Assembly: GCA_031553855.1 (NCBI GenBank)
Contig: JAVBKW010000004.1
Coordinates: forward strand, 1 to 64,000
Length of the DNA stretch: 64,000 nt
DNA from: RACS-047 sp031553855
Lineage (GTDB): Bacteria; Bacillota; Clostridia; Christensenellales; Pumilibacteraceae
Direction of reading: 5' to 3'
In this document: piece by piece, positions 50,747 through 59,096 of the stretch
How positions within the stretch are numbered: the first letter of the stretch is position 1
How the letters are laid out: the number at the start of each line of letters is the position of its first letter
Program-made: the position numbers and the translations under genes
The notes under the pieces: generated by a model
The model's input: the letters and a program-made list of their open reading frames with translations, nothing else
What the model was told of the DNA's origin: nothing
Databases searched by the model: none

Positions 50747-51562
50747 ATGAGAAAGATAGTAAGAATATTAATGGCAGCTGTGCTTGTAGCCGCTTCCGCA
50801 TTCGGAATGGCAGCCTGCTCGGAAAAGGAGTATGAGGCCACAACGGTAGGCGCAGGCCATATCGCGGGCGGGTCACTCACGAAAACAGTTATCGAAACGA
50901 CTGTTGTAGTAGACGCAAAGAAGAACATAGTTTCTGTACATTTCGATGAAGTTATGGCCGTCGATTCTGTTACAACCGCTTCTATCATCACTTCTAAGGT
51001 TGCAGCCGGACTTAAAGTCAATTTGACAAATTCCAGAGGCACGGCGGACTACTGCAAATACGTTGTTATCGACGGTGTAGCGTTTGAAGTTACTGATAAT
51101 GAGGGAACATATACCGACTATGTCGAAATTACAGAAAACGCAACAAAACGCAGCATTGTGACTTTATCCAAAACAGACGACGGTGCGAAATGGTATTATG
51201 ACGCTGTTAAAGCAAATAAATGCTTTATCGGAAAACTCGATACCGACGGCGAAACAGTTGTTGCCGACACAACTATTCCGTTCAAGTACACCGAAGCAAA
51301 AGGTATGTTTAAAAGAGATTCCGGATACTGGAGCGGCACGAACTATCCGTTAGGCATTAAAGGTAACTACGAAAAGCTTGAAGCTTATTTGTTAGCGTAT
51401 GGTTTTGATAAGATACCCACAGGAACCTGGACGGCCGACGCAACGTCGAAACAGTTCAAAGACACCGCAGGCGTTTCTACCGAAGCGACAATGGTAGATA
51501 CCCCCGCCTACGTTAAAGTAGCAAAAGCGGCATATGAGGCGGCTTGCGCTAAAATAGCTTAA
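50747..51562 (+). CDS. lipoprotein downstream of rnf, unknown role
   Basis: 271 residues from the ATG at 50747 (AAGGAG 8 bases upstream). Signal peptide with lipobox GMAAC, Cys24 expected to be lipidated. The mature part begins YEATTVGAGHIAGGSLTKTVIETTVVVDAKKNIVSVHFDEVMAVD, a beta layout similar to FMN-binding lipoproteins, but with no SGAT flavinylation motif. It follows rnf but has its own promoter region and terminator. An accessory of extracytoplasmic electron transfer is possible, not shown. Confidence 0.6.
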   Translation: MRKIVRILMAAVLVAASAFGMAACSEKEYEATTVGAGHIAGGSLTKTVIETTVVVDAKKNIVSVHFDEVMAVDSVTTASIITSKVAAGLKVNLTNSRGTADYCKYVVIDGVAFEVTDNEGTYTDYVEITENATKRSIVTLSKTDDGAKWYYDAVKANKCFIGKLDTDGETVVADTTIPFKYTEAKGMFKRDSGYWSGTNYPLGIKGNYEKLEAYLLAYGFDKIPTGTWTADATSKQFKDTAGVSTEATMVDTPAYVKVAKAAYEAACAKIA

Positions 51563-51604
51563 AGTAATAATCAGCTTAAAATTTAGAATCGTTTAAACAC
51601 AAAA

Positions 51605-51638
51605 AACAGGCTTGCTAATTTGCGGGCCTGTTTTTTTC
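51605..51638 (+). terminator. terminator after the lipoprotein gene
   Basis: AACAGGC/GCCTGTT stem and seven T. Confidence 0.8.
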
Positions 51639-51817
51639 TATGTTTGTACTACTTTATTAAACGCTAACATATATTTAAAATATCTGAATAGGTTTATACA
51701 TTTTTTCTGCTTTGAATGTAGTACGACAATACAAAAAGCTAAAATGCGACAAAATACCGGCTAACAAGTCAAATATTGCGGATGAAGATATTATAGAATA
51801 GGAGAGAAGTTTAAGCG

Positions 51818-52585
51818 ATGAAGTTCATAACAATTAAAAAGCGTTCACTCGTCAAGTACTTTTTTGTATTTTTAGTGGCGGCGCTGGCTATTACTGGTAT
51901 TACTCTTACGGGCGCGGCGCAGGTTTACAGCGGTATCAGCACAAGAAAGCTTCCGATATATTGCGTGGGTACGGAGGAAAAGGTAGTAGCTTTGTCGTTC
52001 GACGCCTGCTGGGGCAACGAAAAGACTAAAGGAATACTCTCAACGCTGCAAAAGCATGAGGCTGTCGCAAACTTTTTCGTCGTAGGAACATGGGCGGAAA
52101 ACTATTCACAGGACCTTAAACTGCTCTCTGAGAGCGGCATTGTGGAAATAGGGACGCACACGAACACGCATCCGCATATGCCTAAACTATCGGCAAAAAA
52201 AATGGAGCTTGAGCTTACCACCTCTAACGCCATCATCGAAAACATCACCGGCAAAAAGGTTGAGCTGTTCAGGGCTCCGTACGGCGAATACAGCGACTCT
52301 TTGCTGGACGTGAGCGAAAAGCTTGGTTTAAAAACAATACAATGGGACGTCGATTCGCTGGATTGGAAGGACATATCCGCGGGCGATATGGCGAACAGGA
52401 TATTAAACAACGTTAAGTGCGGCAGTATAATTTTAATGCACAACGACGGAAAAAACACTCTTGCGGCTTTGCCCGTAATAATCGAGGGATTGAAAAACAA
52501 AGGCTATTCGTTTAAGACTATCGGGGAACTCATCTACAAGGATAACTACACGATAGACCATACGGGTAAGCAGATAAGGAGATAA
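51818..52585 (+). CDS. polysaccharide deacetylase, PdaB-like
   Basis: 255 residues with a signal anchor (about 12-32). NodB-fold motifs: SFDACWGNEKT (catalytic Asp present; the usual second Asp of TFDDG is Ala, as in PdaB-type enzymes), HTNTHPHM (metal HxxxH), RAPYGEY, WDVDSLDWKD and ILMHND (catalytic His). PdaB-type enzymes act on muramic residues in the spore cortex, so a sporulation role fits the dpaAB genes in this window. GAGAGAAG lies upstream. Continues into the SSB gene after 7 bp. Confidence 0.8.
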   Translation: MKFITIKKRSLVKYFFVFLVAALAITGITLTGAAQVYSGISTRKLPIYCVGTEEKVVALSFDACWGNEKTKGILSTLQKHEAVANFFVVGTWAENYSQDLKLLSESGIVEIGTHTNTHPHMPKLSAKKMELELTTSNAIIENITGKKVELFRAPYGEYSDSLLDVSEKLGLKTIQWDVDSLDWKDISAGDMANRILNNVKCGSIILMHNDGKNTLAALPVIIEGLKNKGYSFKTIGELIYKDNYTIDHTGKQIRR

Positions 52586-52592
52586 AACACAT

Positions 52593-53246
52593 ATGATCGA
52601 AAACACGAACGCAACAAGCAATAAGGTCTACCTTTGCGGCGAAGTAGTTTCTCATCCCGAATACAGCCACGAGCTGTACGGCGAGGGCTTCTATGAATTT
52701 ATACTGAAAGTGCCGCGCTTAAGCCAACAAACCGACCTTATCCCCGTCACGATGTCGGAACGGATATTGAGCGAGACGAAGATAGTCGTCGGCGAAAAAA
52801 TTGCCTTAAACGGACAATTCCGCAGCTACAACAAGGTAGTGGACGAAAAAAGCAAGCTTATGCTGACGGTTTTTGTCCGCGACTTTTGTACTCCGACTGA
52901 AGAAAACCCGAATTTAGTGGAGCTTTCCGGCTATATATGCAAGCCGCCGGTTTATCGCACCACGCCGTTCAACCGCGAGATATGCGACCTTTTAATCGCC
53001 GTCAACCGCGCCTATAATAAGTCGGATTATATTCCGTGCATTGCCTGGGGCCGAAACGCCCGCTTTATTAAGAGCGTAGACGTAGGCCAGAAGCTGGCGA
53101 TATCAGGCCGCATCCAAAGCCGCGAATACGTCAAAAAAATATCCGAAACCGAGGTTGAGACACGCACGGCCTACGAGCTTTCCATAAACAAAATAACCCT
53201 TGAAAGCCCGGTTTTCACCTCCGATAAGGAAGAGGCGACCGTTTAA
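52593..53246 (+). CDS. single-stranded DNA-binding protein with two OB folds
   Basis: 217 residues. Two tandem OB-like units: NKVYLCGEVVSHPEYSHE..FYEFILKVPRLS (about 10-100) and NLVELSGYICKPPVYRTTPFNREICDLLIAVNR...DYIPCIAWGRNARF..SVDVGQKLAISGRIQSR (about 108-200). The second is a clear SSB signature. It has no Gly-rich tail with a DDDIPF tip, so it is not the main SSB. Shares a transcript with the deacetylase gene. Confidence 0.75.
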   Translation: MIENTNATSNKVYLCGEVVSHPEYSHELYGEGFYEFILKVPRLSQQTDLIPVTMSERILSETKIVVGEKIALNGQFRSYNKVVDEKSKLMLTVFVRDFCTPTEENPNLVELSGYICKPPVYRTTPFNREICDLLIAVNRAYNKSDYIPCIAWGRNARFIKSVDVGQKLAISGRIQSREYVKKISETEVETRTAYELSINKITLESPVFTSDKEEATV

Positions 53247-53482
53247 ACTATTTCTTTTTTTATTTTAAGTTCCTCTGTTTCCCTCATAATATCGATTGCT
53301 TTTCTTAGAGCCGCGGGGTCAATTTTGTCCAAATCTTTCTTTTCGCAATAAATGCAGGAGGCGGAAAACGGCATTATGAAACCGTGATATGAACAACCAC
53401 CGCAATTTACCATATCGTACTTTTCTTCATTTTTTATGTAAAAAAATGTAAAGTGTTTGCATATCAGGCAATAAGATTCCAT
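53243..53482 (-). CDS. small Cys-rich (zinc-ribbon-like) protein
   Basis: 79 residues, GGAG 6 bases before the ATG. Cys pairs YCLIC (5-8), NCGGC (27-30) and SCIYC (43-46) suggest zinc binding; the remainder is a charged helix. It converges with the SSB gene (4-bp overlap of ends) and diverges from a small HTH gene, whose operator repeats lie between them. Unknown family. Confidence 0.55.
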   Translation of the reverse strand: MESYCLICKHFTFFYIKNEEKYDMVNCGGCSYHGFIMPFSASCIYCEKKDLDKIDPAALRKAIDIMRETEELKIKKEIV

Positions 53483-53522
53483 TTTATCTCCTATTAGATA
53501 TAAGTTTAATTAACAGTTTAAT

Positions 53523-53555
53523 AAGTCTTTTGACTTATGTCAAGTCTTTTAACTT
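53523..53555. promoter_or_regulatory. tandem operator repeats
   Basis: AAGTCTTTTGACTT (53523-53536, a perfect inverted repeat AAGTC/GACTT) and AAGTCTTTTAACTT (53542-53555), start-to-start 19 bp. Placed between the divergent Cys-rich and HTH genes, likely bound by the HTH protein. Confidence 0.6.
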
Positions 53556-53576
53556 AAATGCTTATATAATATGCTT

Positions 53577-53783
53577 ATGAATTTTAGTGAGATAATAAAA
53601 GAATTACTTATTGAAACAAAAACTCAAAAAATACTGGCTGAGAAATTAAACGTGCACCAAACTACGATAGGCCAATGGCTGACTGGCAGCAAAAAGCCAA
53701 GCTATGATAATATCAGGACTATATATGAGGTTTTCGGAATAACCCCGAACGAATTATTCGGAATTGATCAATTAGAAAAATAA
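53577..53783 (+). CDS. small XRE-family HTH regulator, leaderless
   Basis: 68 residues from the ATG at 53577; an ATG at 53571 touches the -10 box and is unlikely. A typical XRE unit: TQKILAEKLNVHQTTIGQWLTGSKKPSYDNIRTIYEVFGITPNELFGI. TATAAT occupies 53565-53570, so transcription should start at or near the ATG itself. It probably regulates itself and the divergent Cys-rich gene through the AAGTCTTTTRACTT repeats. Confidence 0.75.
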   Translation: MNFSEIIKELLIETKTQKILAEKLNVHQTTIGQWLTGSKKPSYDNIRTIYEVFGITPNELFGIDQLEK

Positions 53784-53784
53784 T

Positions 53785-53820
53785 AAAAAAGACGTTTCTT
53801 CGCGAAGCGTCTTTTTTTGC
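53785..53820 (+). terminator. terminator after the small HTH gene
   Basis: AAAAGACG / CGTCTTTT with an inner CTTCGCGAAG palindrome and T tract. Confidence 0.85.
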
Positions 53821-53954
53821 GAAAAGCTATCAAGCCTGTAAGAATTTGATGTTGAGTTATCCAGACATCATTTTAAAGTTACTGAGATAAAAAAACTTTT
53901 TTTCTCTTCTTTTGCTCTAGGCATTAATTAATCCGGCAAGAAGTGTGCGGGAGT

Positions 53955-54026
53955 CCAGAGGGCGCGCTCTTATGCAGCGCCTCTGGTGTGCTTTTGGTTA
54001 CTTTTGCCACACCTCGAAAAAGTGAC
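53955..54026. repeat. REP-like double hairpin
   Basis: CCAGAGG-G-CGC/GCG-CCTCTGG (53955-53986), then GTTACTTTT/AAAAAGTGAC (53997-54026). No T tract for the leftward gene. It resembles short palindromic repeats scattered in gut Firmicutes. Confidence 0.45.
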
Positions 54027-54031
54027 GCCCT

Positions 54032-56740
54032 TTACTTACTTAAGCTCTGTTTTCTTTTCCTGATCACATTCCAGCGCACAAGCAGTAAAATAATAACTAT
54101 AACTACTATAACAATAATTATTACCGCTATTATCTGGGCAAGGCTGATTCCCTGATATCGGATATTTGCGGTCTCAACAAAGCCCTCCATCGTGCCGTAT
54201 TGGGTGTAGTATAAAATCTTAGTATATTTGAGCGACTGGTCAAACGCGCCTGCAACCTCGACTTTTGTTCCAACCTCTAAATAATTATATTCGTGGCCGT
54301 ACTGGATATATTCGTCAGAGTTTGCGTCATAATAATAGACGTTCGCGCCTATATCGGGCTCTTTTTTGTCTTTGGCGATTATCACCGCGTTTGTCTGCGG
54401 ACGGATATTGAGGTCGGGATTGCCGCCTAAAATAGAAACGGAGGAGGCTAAAACAAAGCCCTCATACGCCGTGCCGCTTTCCTCGAAACTAATCCGGTAC
54501 CAGACGTTATTGGCTTTCGAGTTTTCGTTTTCGGGGAAATTATCCTGATAGCCGTAGCGGGAAGAGCTGTATGCAAACGGCAGCAGGCTGAAGCTTTGCG
54601 CTTGCGCCGTCGTAAACGCAGGCGACTGGCGCAGCGGCAGTTTGTAGACTGAAACCTCGCTTAGCCACACGTGGCATTCCTGTACGGGCGGAGCCGCGTA
54701 TGTAAAGAGGGGCGCGGACAAATTTTCGGTATTTACGTAGCCGATTATAGGCTCGTCGGAGGCGGAGCCGCTTAAGCGGTCGGCGATAATGCGTGTGTAG
54801 GCGGCGGAGGCGTCGTATTTGGGTACTATGACCTTAAAGCCTTTTGGCAGAACCGAAATTATTTTGACCTCCGAATCCTGAGCGAACACGTTTGCGCCGT
54901 TTTCATTTTTAATCGAGTAAATAATGCAAGGGTTCGATTCCTCATACTTAACGCTTGAAATATCGGCTTTCGTTAAAACGGCGGAGGGGTCGGAATAGGT
55001 CACGCCAAAATCAGCGCAGGATATTATCCTCACCGTATGGGTAAGGGCGTCTGTAGCTAAAATATCGCGGTAATCCGGCAGGGCGGGGCCGGAATTTGCA
55101 GTGTCGTAATCGATATTTGAAACGCTGATTTTTGTCAGCCGCTGCGCGCCGTCTATGTCGTTTTCGGAGGTAATCGTATATGCCGCGCCGCTCGCTTCAA
55201 AGCGCGCGATATGATTGTTTTGGTACAATGCGTAAAAGCTTTCACGGTTGTCCGCCGCAATATCTTCAAAAGAATTCACGGTTTCGTCGATTGTGGCAAC
55301 CGGGGCGGAAAAAACCGCGCTGTTTAATGAAAACGTCAGCTTTACGACTTCCTTTTCATCCGCGCCGTTGTCTTTAACGACATAAACAAAGTTTGAGTCC
55401 ACCGCGCGGCTTAGCGCATAAACGCCGTCTGAAATTTTTAAAAATACGCCGTCCTGCTGCCTGATGTATAAGCCGCCGCCTGACGACAAGATCAGAAGAT
55501 TGTTATCACTATCCGCGCACACCGAGGTAATGACTATCTGCGAATGAGCCTCGGCCGATGAGCTTTCTTTAACAGTTACCGCGCCGGAGCTTAAAACCTT
55601 CAAATCCCCCTGATCGGACGCGATAACAGCCAGCTTATTTTCGTCATAAGCTATCCAAATCCTGCCGGTATTGTCGGTGCAGGAGGCGGAGGGAGCTTTT
55701 AAATCTTTAAATTCCGATAAAACGGAGCCGTTGTCTATCACGACGCGGTTGTTCGATCTGTCGGTCACAACTACCCTGTTGAAACGTGAGGAAACGGATG
55801 AAGGATTGCGGTAGAAACCCAGAGCCGCGCCCGATGACATAGCGATTTCGGCGCCGCTCTTTAAAAGCGCGTCATATTTTAAAACGGATTTTAATTCGCT
55901 AAGCACATAAACAGAATCGCTTGAGCAGCTGATTGTCTGCGCTCTTTGAGAAACCAGAGAATAAGACGGGCTTAAGCTGGATATACCTTTCGTGTATCGG
56001 ACAATATTTCCTCCCGCAGAAAGAATAACAACGTCGCTGCCGAGCGCGCCGATATTTTCAACGCCGCTCAATCCGTCGGCCGCCGTCCCGTATTTCTTAG
56101 TTTCAAAGTCGTAAAAATAAAGTATTTCGTCTTTATAATCCCCACCGCACAGCGCGTACAACCTGTCGGATGTTTTTGTAAACTGTTTAACCGCGTATGC
56201 GGAGAAATAAACCGTTTCAGCTAAGGTTGACCTGTTGTAAGAAATAATTTTGCCGCCGCTTAAAGCAAATATTGTATAGTCGTCTACTGTTATCGCCTCG
56301 ATATTTCCTCCGATAGGGGCGGGGATAACGTCAGTTTCGGTAAGTGTCGTTTCCCATTCGTCAGAATCGAAAATATAAGAAGAAACGCCGCCGCCTTTAA
56401 GCGCGAAAACGCGCCCGCCGCAAACGTAAATTCCGCTTATGCCCGACGCAACAGGAGCTTTTCTAAGCTTTTGGCCGGAGTCTGAAAAAACAGCCAGCTC
56501 TGCGCCGCTCACCTTTTCGTCTAAAATATAAACCGAGCCGTTTTCGGAGGCGATATGGGCTGGATTTTCAAAATAGTAGTAATGACCGGAAGCGTACTGG
56601 CCGGAAATATAATTTTGCGAAGAAACTCCGGAAGCGGACAAAACCGCCGTCGGCAAAAAGGCCGCCAGCGCAGCCGCAACGATGGCCGCGATATAATATC
56701 TCAAAGTTTTCTTATGTACATATAAATCATTTGTATTCAT
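54032..56740 (-). CDS. secreted beta-propeller-like protein with SH3-like region and membrane anchor
   Basis: 902 residues. N-terminal signal anchor (13-37), then about 600 residues of short beta-strand repeats of the form VYxLxxxxxVxxYxxx (SVYILDEK, VFALKGG, IFALSGG, LYALCGG, VYVLSEL, IWIAYDENK), suggesting one or two beta-propellers. Next come SH3-like stretches (VSVYKLPLRQSPAF; GTKVEVAGAFD) and a C-terminal transmembrane helix (IIAVIIIVIVVIVIILLLV) with basic tail RKRKQSLSK. No SD site: the promoter puts the ATG at about +4. Likely an envelope structural or sensing protein. Confidence 0.65.
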   Translation of the reverse strand: MNTNDLYVHKKTLRYYIAAIVAAALAAFLPTAVLSASGVSSQNYISGQYASGHYYYFENPAHIASENGSVYILDEKVSGAELAVFSDSGQKLRKAPVASGISGIYVCGGRVFALKGGGVSSYIFDSDEWETTLTETDVIPAPIGGNIEAITVDDYTIFALSGGKIISYNRSTLAETVYFSAYAVKQFTKTSDRLYALCGGDYKDEILYFYDFETKKYGTAADGLSGVENIGALGSDVVILSAGGNIVRYTKGISSLSPSYSLVSQRAQTISCSSDSVYVLSELKSVLKYDALLKSGAEIAMSSGAALGFYRNPSSVSSRFNRVVVTDRSNNRVVIDNGSVLSEFKDLKAPSASCTDNTGRIWIAYDENKLAVIASDQGDLKVLSSGAVTVKESSSAEAHSQIVITSVCADSDNNLLILSSGGGLYIRQQDGVFLKISDGVYALSRAVDSNFVYVVKDNGADEKEVVKLTFSLNSAVFSAPVATIDETVNSFEDIAADNRESFYALYQNNHIARFEASGAAYTITSENDIDGAQRLTKISVSNIDYDTANSGPALPDYRDILATDALTHTVRIISCADFGVTYSDPSAVLTKADISSVKYEESNPCIIYSIKNENGANVFAQDSEVKIISVLPKGFKVIVPKYDASAAYTRIIADRLSGSASDEPIIGYVNTENLSAPLFTYAAPPVQECHVWLSEVSVYKLPLRQSPAFTTAQAQSFSLLPFAYSSSRYGYQDNFPENENSKANNVWYRISFEESGTAYEGFVLASSVSILGGNPDLNIRPQTNAVIIAKDKKEPDIGANVYYYDANSDEYIQYGHEYNYLEVGTKVEVAGAFDQSLKYTKILYYTQYGTMEGFVETANIRYQGISLAQIIAVIIIVIVVIVIILLLVRWNVIRKRKQSLSK

Positions 56741-56749
56741 ACATATTTT

Positions 56750-56778
56750 ATTATATCATAGCAATCTTTATGCGTCAA
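56750..56778 (-). promoter_or_regulatory. promoter giving a near-leaderless mRNA
   Basis: Minus strand TTGACG (56778-56773), 17-base spacer, TATAAT (56755-56750), 9 bases before the ATG at 56740. Confidence 0.7.
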
Positions 56779-57028
56779 CATTGCGGCGCAATTTTCAGTT
56801 TTTGGGATTTTTTAAAAAACCTTATATGAAGCGGCGGAAAATTGTGTCGGATAGTGGCGGATATCCAAAATATACAAAAAAAACAGTTCTTATTTAGTTA
56901 AAAAATTTTTGATTTAGGTCTATACAAACGCAAATTTGTGTGATATAATCTAAAGGTATAAATTAAAGGCGCAATTATTTAACTTAATTTAACAAAAGTT
57001 TTTATATATAAAGAGAGGATTTTTTTTA

Positions 57029-58543
57029 GTGGAAAGAATAGCAGTTATAGATTTAGGCAGCAATTCGGCAAGACTGGTAATTGTGAATATTCTACCCAAC
57101 GGTCATTTTGTCATTTTTGACGAACTCAAAGAGCAGGTACGTTTAGGTCAGGATATGGAAAGAGACGGGTTCTTGAAACCCTCAAGAGTAGCGCAGGCTG
57201 TTAAAACGCTGAAGATGTTCAGAAAGCTTTGCGACAGTTATAATGTAGATAAGGTTTACGCGATCGCCACTAACGCGGTACGGCGCGCTAAGAATCAGAA
57301 AAGTTTTTTGGAAGAGATCAATTCGGTTTGCGGATTCAAATTTAAGGTTTTAACGGAGGAAGAGGAAGCTCTGCATATTTATCAGGGCGTTATTAATTCC
57401 CTCGACGTTCCAAAGGCAGTTATCGTGGATATTTCAGGCTCGTCTACACAGCTTATCCACTACAACCGGCGCAATCTTCTCAACAGAGAAAACCTGCCGT
57501 TCGGCACGATAACCTTGTCGGATATGTTTAACGACCAAAACCTCTCGCCCGTAGAGCAGGCTAAAATGATCGAAAACTATGTTTACGACCAGTTTTCGCA
57601 GATACCGTGGCTCAAAGAGCTTGAGCCCGACGTTCAGTTTGTAGGCGTGGGCGGGTCTTTCCGCAATTTGGCAAAGATTTGCAAGAGGATGAAACGTTAT
57701 CCTTTCGATATGATCCACAACTACAATATTTCATTGAACGATTTTAATTCGATCTACGATATGATAAAGGTTTTAGATGCGGATAAGCGCACTAAAATCA
57801 AGGGCTTAAGCGTTGAAAGGGCGGATATTTTTTCGTCCGCGCTTGCGTGTATCAAAGGCTTTTTCGATTATTCCGGTATGCAGAACCTCGTTATTTCCGG
57901 CTGCGGAATACGCGAGGGCATAATCTATAACCACGCCGTCCCCACAACCATTGAAAAGCCGATAACCGACGTTTTAGGCCATTCTATCTATACGATGATG
58001 GAATATTTCGACGTGAATATCCCCCATGCGGAGCATGTTTGCAATTTGTCGATACAGCTTTATAAGCAGCTGCGCGTTTTGCATAAGCTTCCGCGCCAGT
58101 ACGTGCGCGTTTTAAGAGTCGCATCTCTTTTGCACGATGCGGGCATGCGGATAAAATACTATGACCATCCGCGCCATTCGTTCTATTTTATAGTCAATTC
58201 AAACCTTTACGGCATCAGCCACAGGGATCTGGTTTTAGCGGCTTTCGTTGCGATGGGGCATCGTCAGGATGAATTTCCGGTTGCCGAATGGAACAAATAT
58301 AAGGATATATTAAAGGAAGAGGACCTTGTCGCCGTAATGAAGCTAAGCGTGATTTTGCGTATAGCAGAAAGCCTCGACAGGCCTATGTCGGGCTCCGTCA
58401 AGACGCTCAACTGCGACGTACTGGGCGATTCGGTCATAATGAAAACCGAGGTCGAGGGCGATTGTTCGCTTGAAATAAAGGACGCGCTCACCGCCGGAGC
58501 CGAGTTTGCAAGAGCTTATAAGAAAAACCTTGAAATCTTATAA
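57029..58543 (+). CDS. Ppx/GppA phosphatase with HD domain
   Basis: 504 residues from a GTG (GAGAGG upstream). The N-terminal ASKHA domain hydrolyses polyphosphate or pppGpp: AVIDLGSNSARLVIV, ATNAVRRAKN, LTEEEEALHIYQG (catalytic Glu). The second phosphate loop reads DISGSSTQ where the family has DIGGGSTE, an unusual change. The C-terminal HD-type domain (about 320-490) contains LLHDAGMRIKYYDHPRHSFYFI. The upstream TATAAT at 56944 with a weak -35 may serve as promoter. The maf gene overlaps its end. Confidence 0.85.
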   Translation: MERIAVIDLGSNSARLVIVNILPNGHFVIFDELKEQVRLGQDMERDGFLKPSRVAQAVKTLKMFRKLCDSYNVDKVYAIATNAVRRAKNQKSFLEEINSVCGFKFKVLTEEEEALHIYQGVINSLDVPKAVIVDISGSSTQLIHYNRRNLLNRENLPFGTITLSDMFNDQNLSPVEQAKMIENYVYDQFSQIPWLKELEPDVQFVGVGGSFRNLAKICKRMKRYPFDMIHNYNISLNDFNSIYDMIKVLDADKRTKIKGLSVERADIFSSALACIKGFFDYSGMQNLVISGCGIREGIIYNHAVPTTIEKPITDVLGHSIYTMMEYFDVNIPHAEHVCNLSIQLYKQLRVLHKLPRQYVRVLRVASLLHDAGMRIKYYDHPRHSFYFIVNSNLYGISHRDLVLAAFVAMGHRQDEFPVAEWNKYKDILKEEDLVAVMKLSVILRIAESLDRPMSGSVKTLNCDVLGDSVIMKTEVEGDCSLEIKDALTAGAEFARAYKKNLEIL

Positions 58544-59096
58544 AATTATTTTAGCCTCTAACAGCCCCAGAAGAAAAGAGCTTATCGGCCGCATCAAAAA
58601 CCTGCAGGTTGAAATCGTGCCGTCAGAGGCCGACGAAAATGCCGATAAAACGTGCGCCGTAGAAGAAAAGGTGATGAATCTTGCGTACACAAAAGCTCTC
58701 GACGTGTTTAAAAAACGCGGCGGCATAGTGCTGGGAGCTGATACGCTGGTGTCGGCAGGGCGGCAAATATTAGGCAAACCTGAAAATAAAAAAGACGCGC
58801 TTAAGATGTTTGAAATGCTCTGTGGTAAAACTCACCAGGTTACTACAGGCATTTGTTTTATATCCGAAACTAAAATAATTAAAAAATTTGAAAAAACCTA
58901 CGTCACTTTCGGTGCGTTCAATGAAGAATTAGTATATAATTACATCAATACAGGCAAACCCTTCGATAAAGCCGGCGGCTACGGCATTCAGGATGAGGAA
59001 TTAAAACCCCTTATCGCGGCGATTGACGGCGAATTGAGCAACGTCATCGGGCTCCCCTTAGCCTTAACGGAAAAAACACTAAAGGAGAATTTTTAA
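58506..59096 (+). CDS. maf: Maf family nucleoside triphosphate pyrophosphatase
   Basis: 196 residues. The TTG at 58506 is chosen because GGAG lies 7 bases upstream inside the ppx gene; a TTG at 58533 would give a shorter N-terminus. Motifs: ILASNSPRRKELIG (12-27), GADTLV, GKPENKKDALKMFEMLCGKTHQVTTG, KAGGYGIQ. Maf proteins hydrolyse non-canonical or modified nucleoside triphosphates and are often near mreB, as here. It overlaps ppx by 38 bases and mreB by one base, so the three are one operon. Confidence 0.92.
   Translation: MQELIRKTLKSYKIILASNSPRRKELIGRIKNLQVEIVPSEADENADKTCAVEEKVMNLAYTKALDVFKKRGGIVLGADTLVSAGRQILGKPENKKDALKMFEMLCGKTHQVTTGICFISETKIIKKFEKTYVTFGAFNEELVYNYINTGKPFDKAGGYGIQDEELKPLIAAIDGELSNVIGLPLALTEKTLKENF

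Noticed and set aside
54925..54950. GGGTTCGATTCC, resembling a tRNA T-loop
   Set aside because: It lies inside the 902-aa surface protein gene and has no cloverleaf around it.
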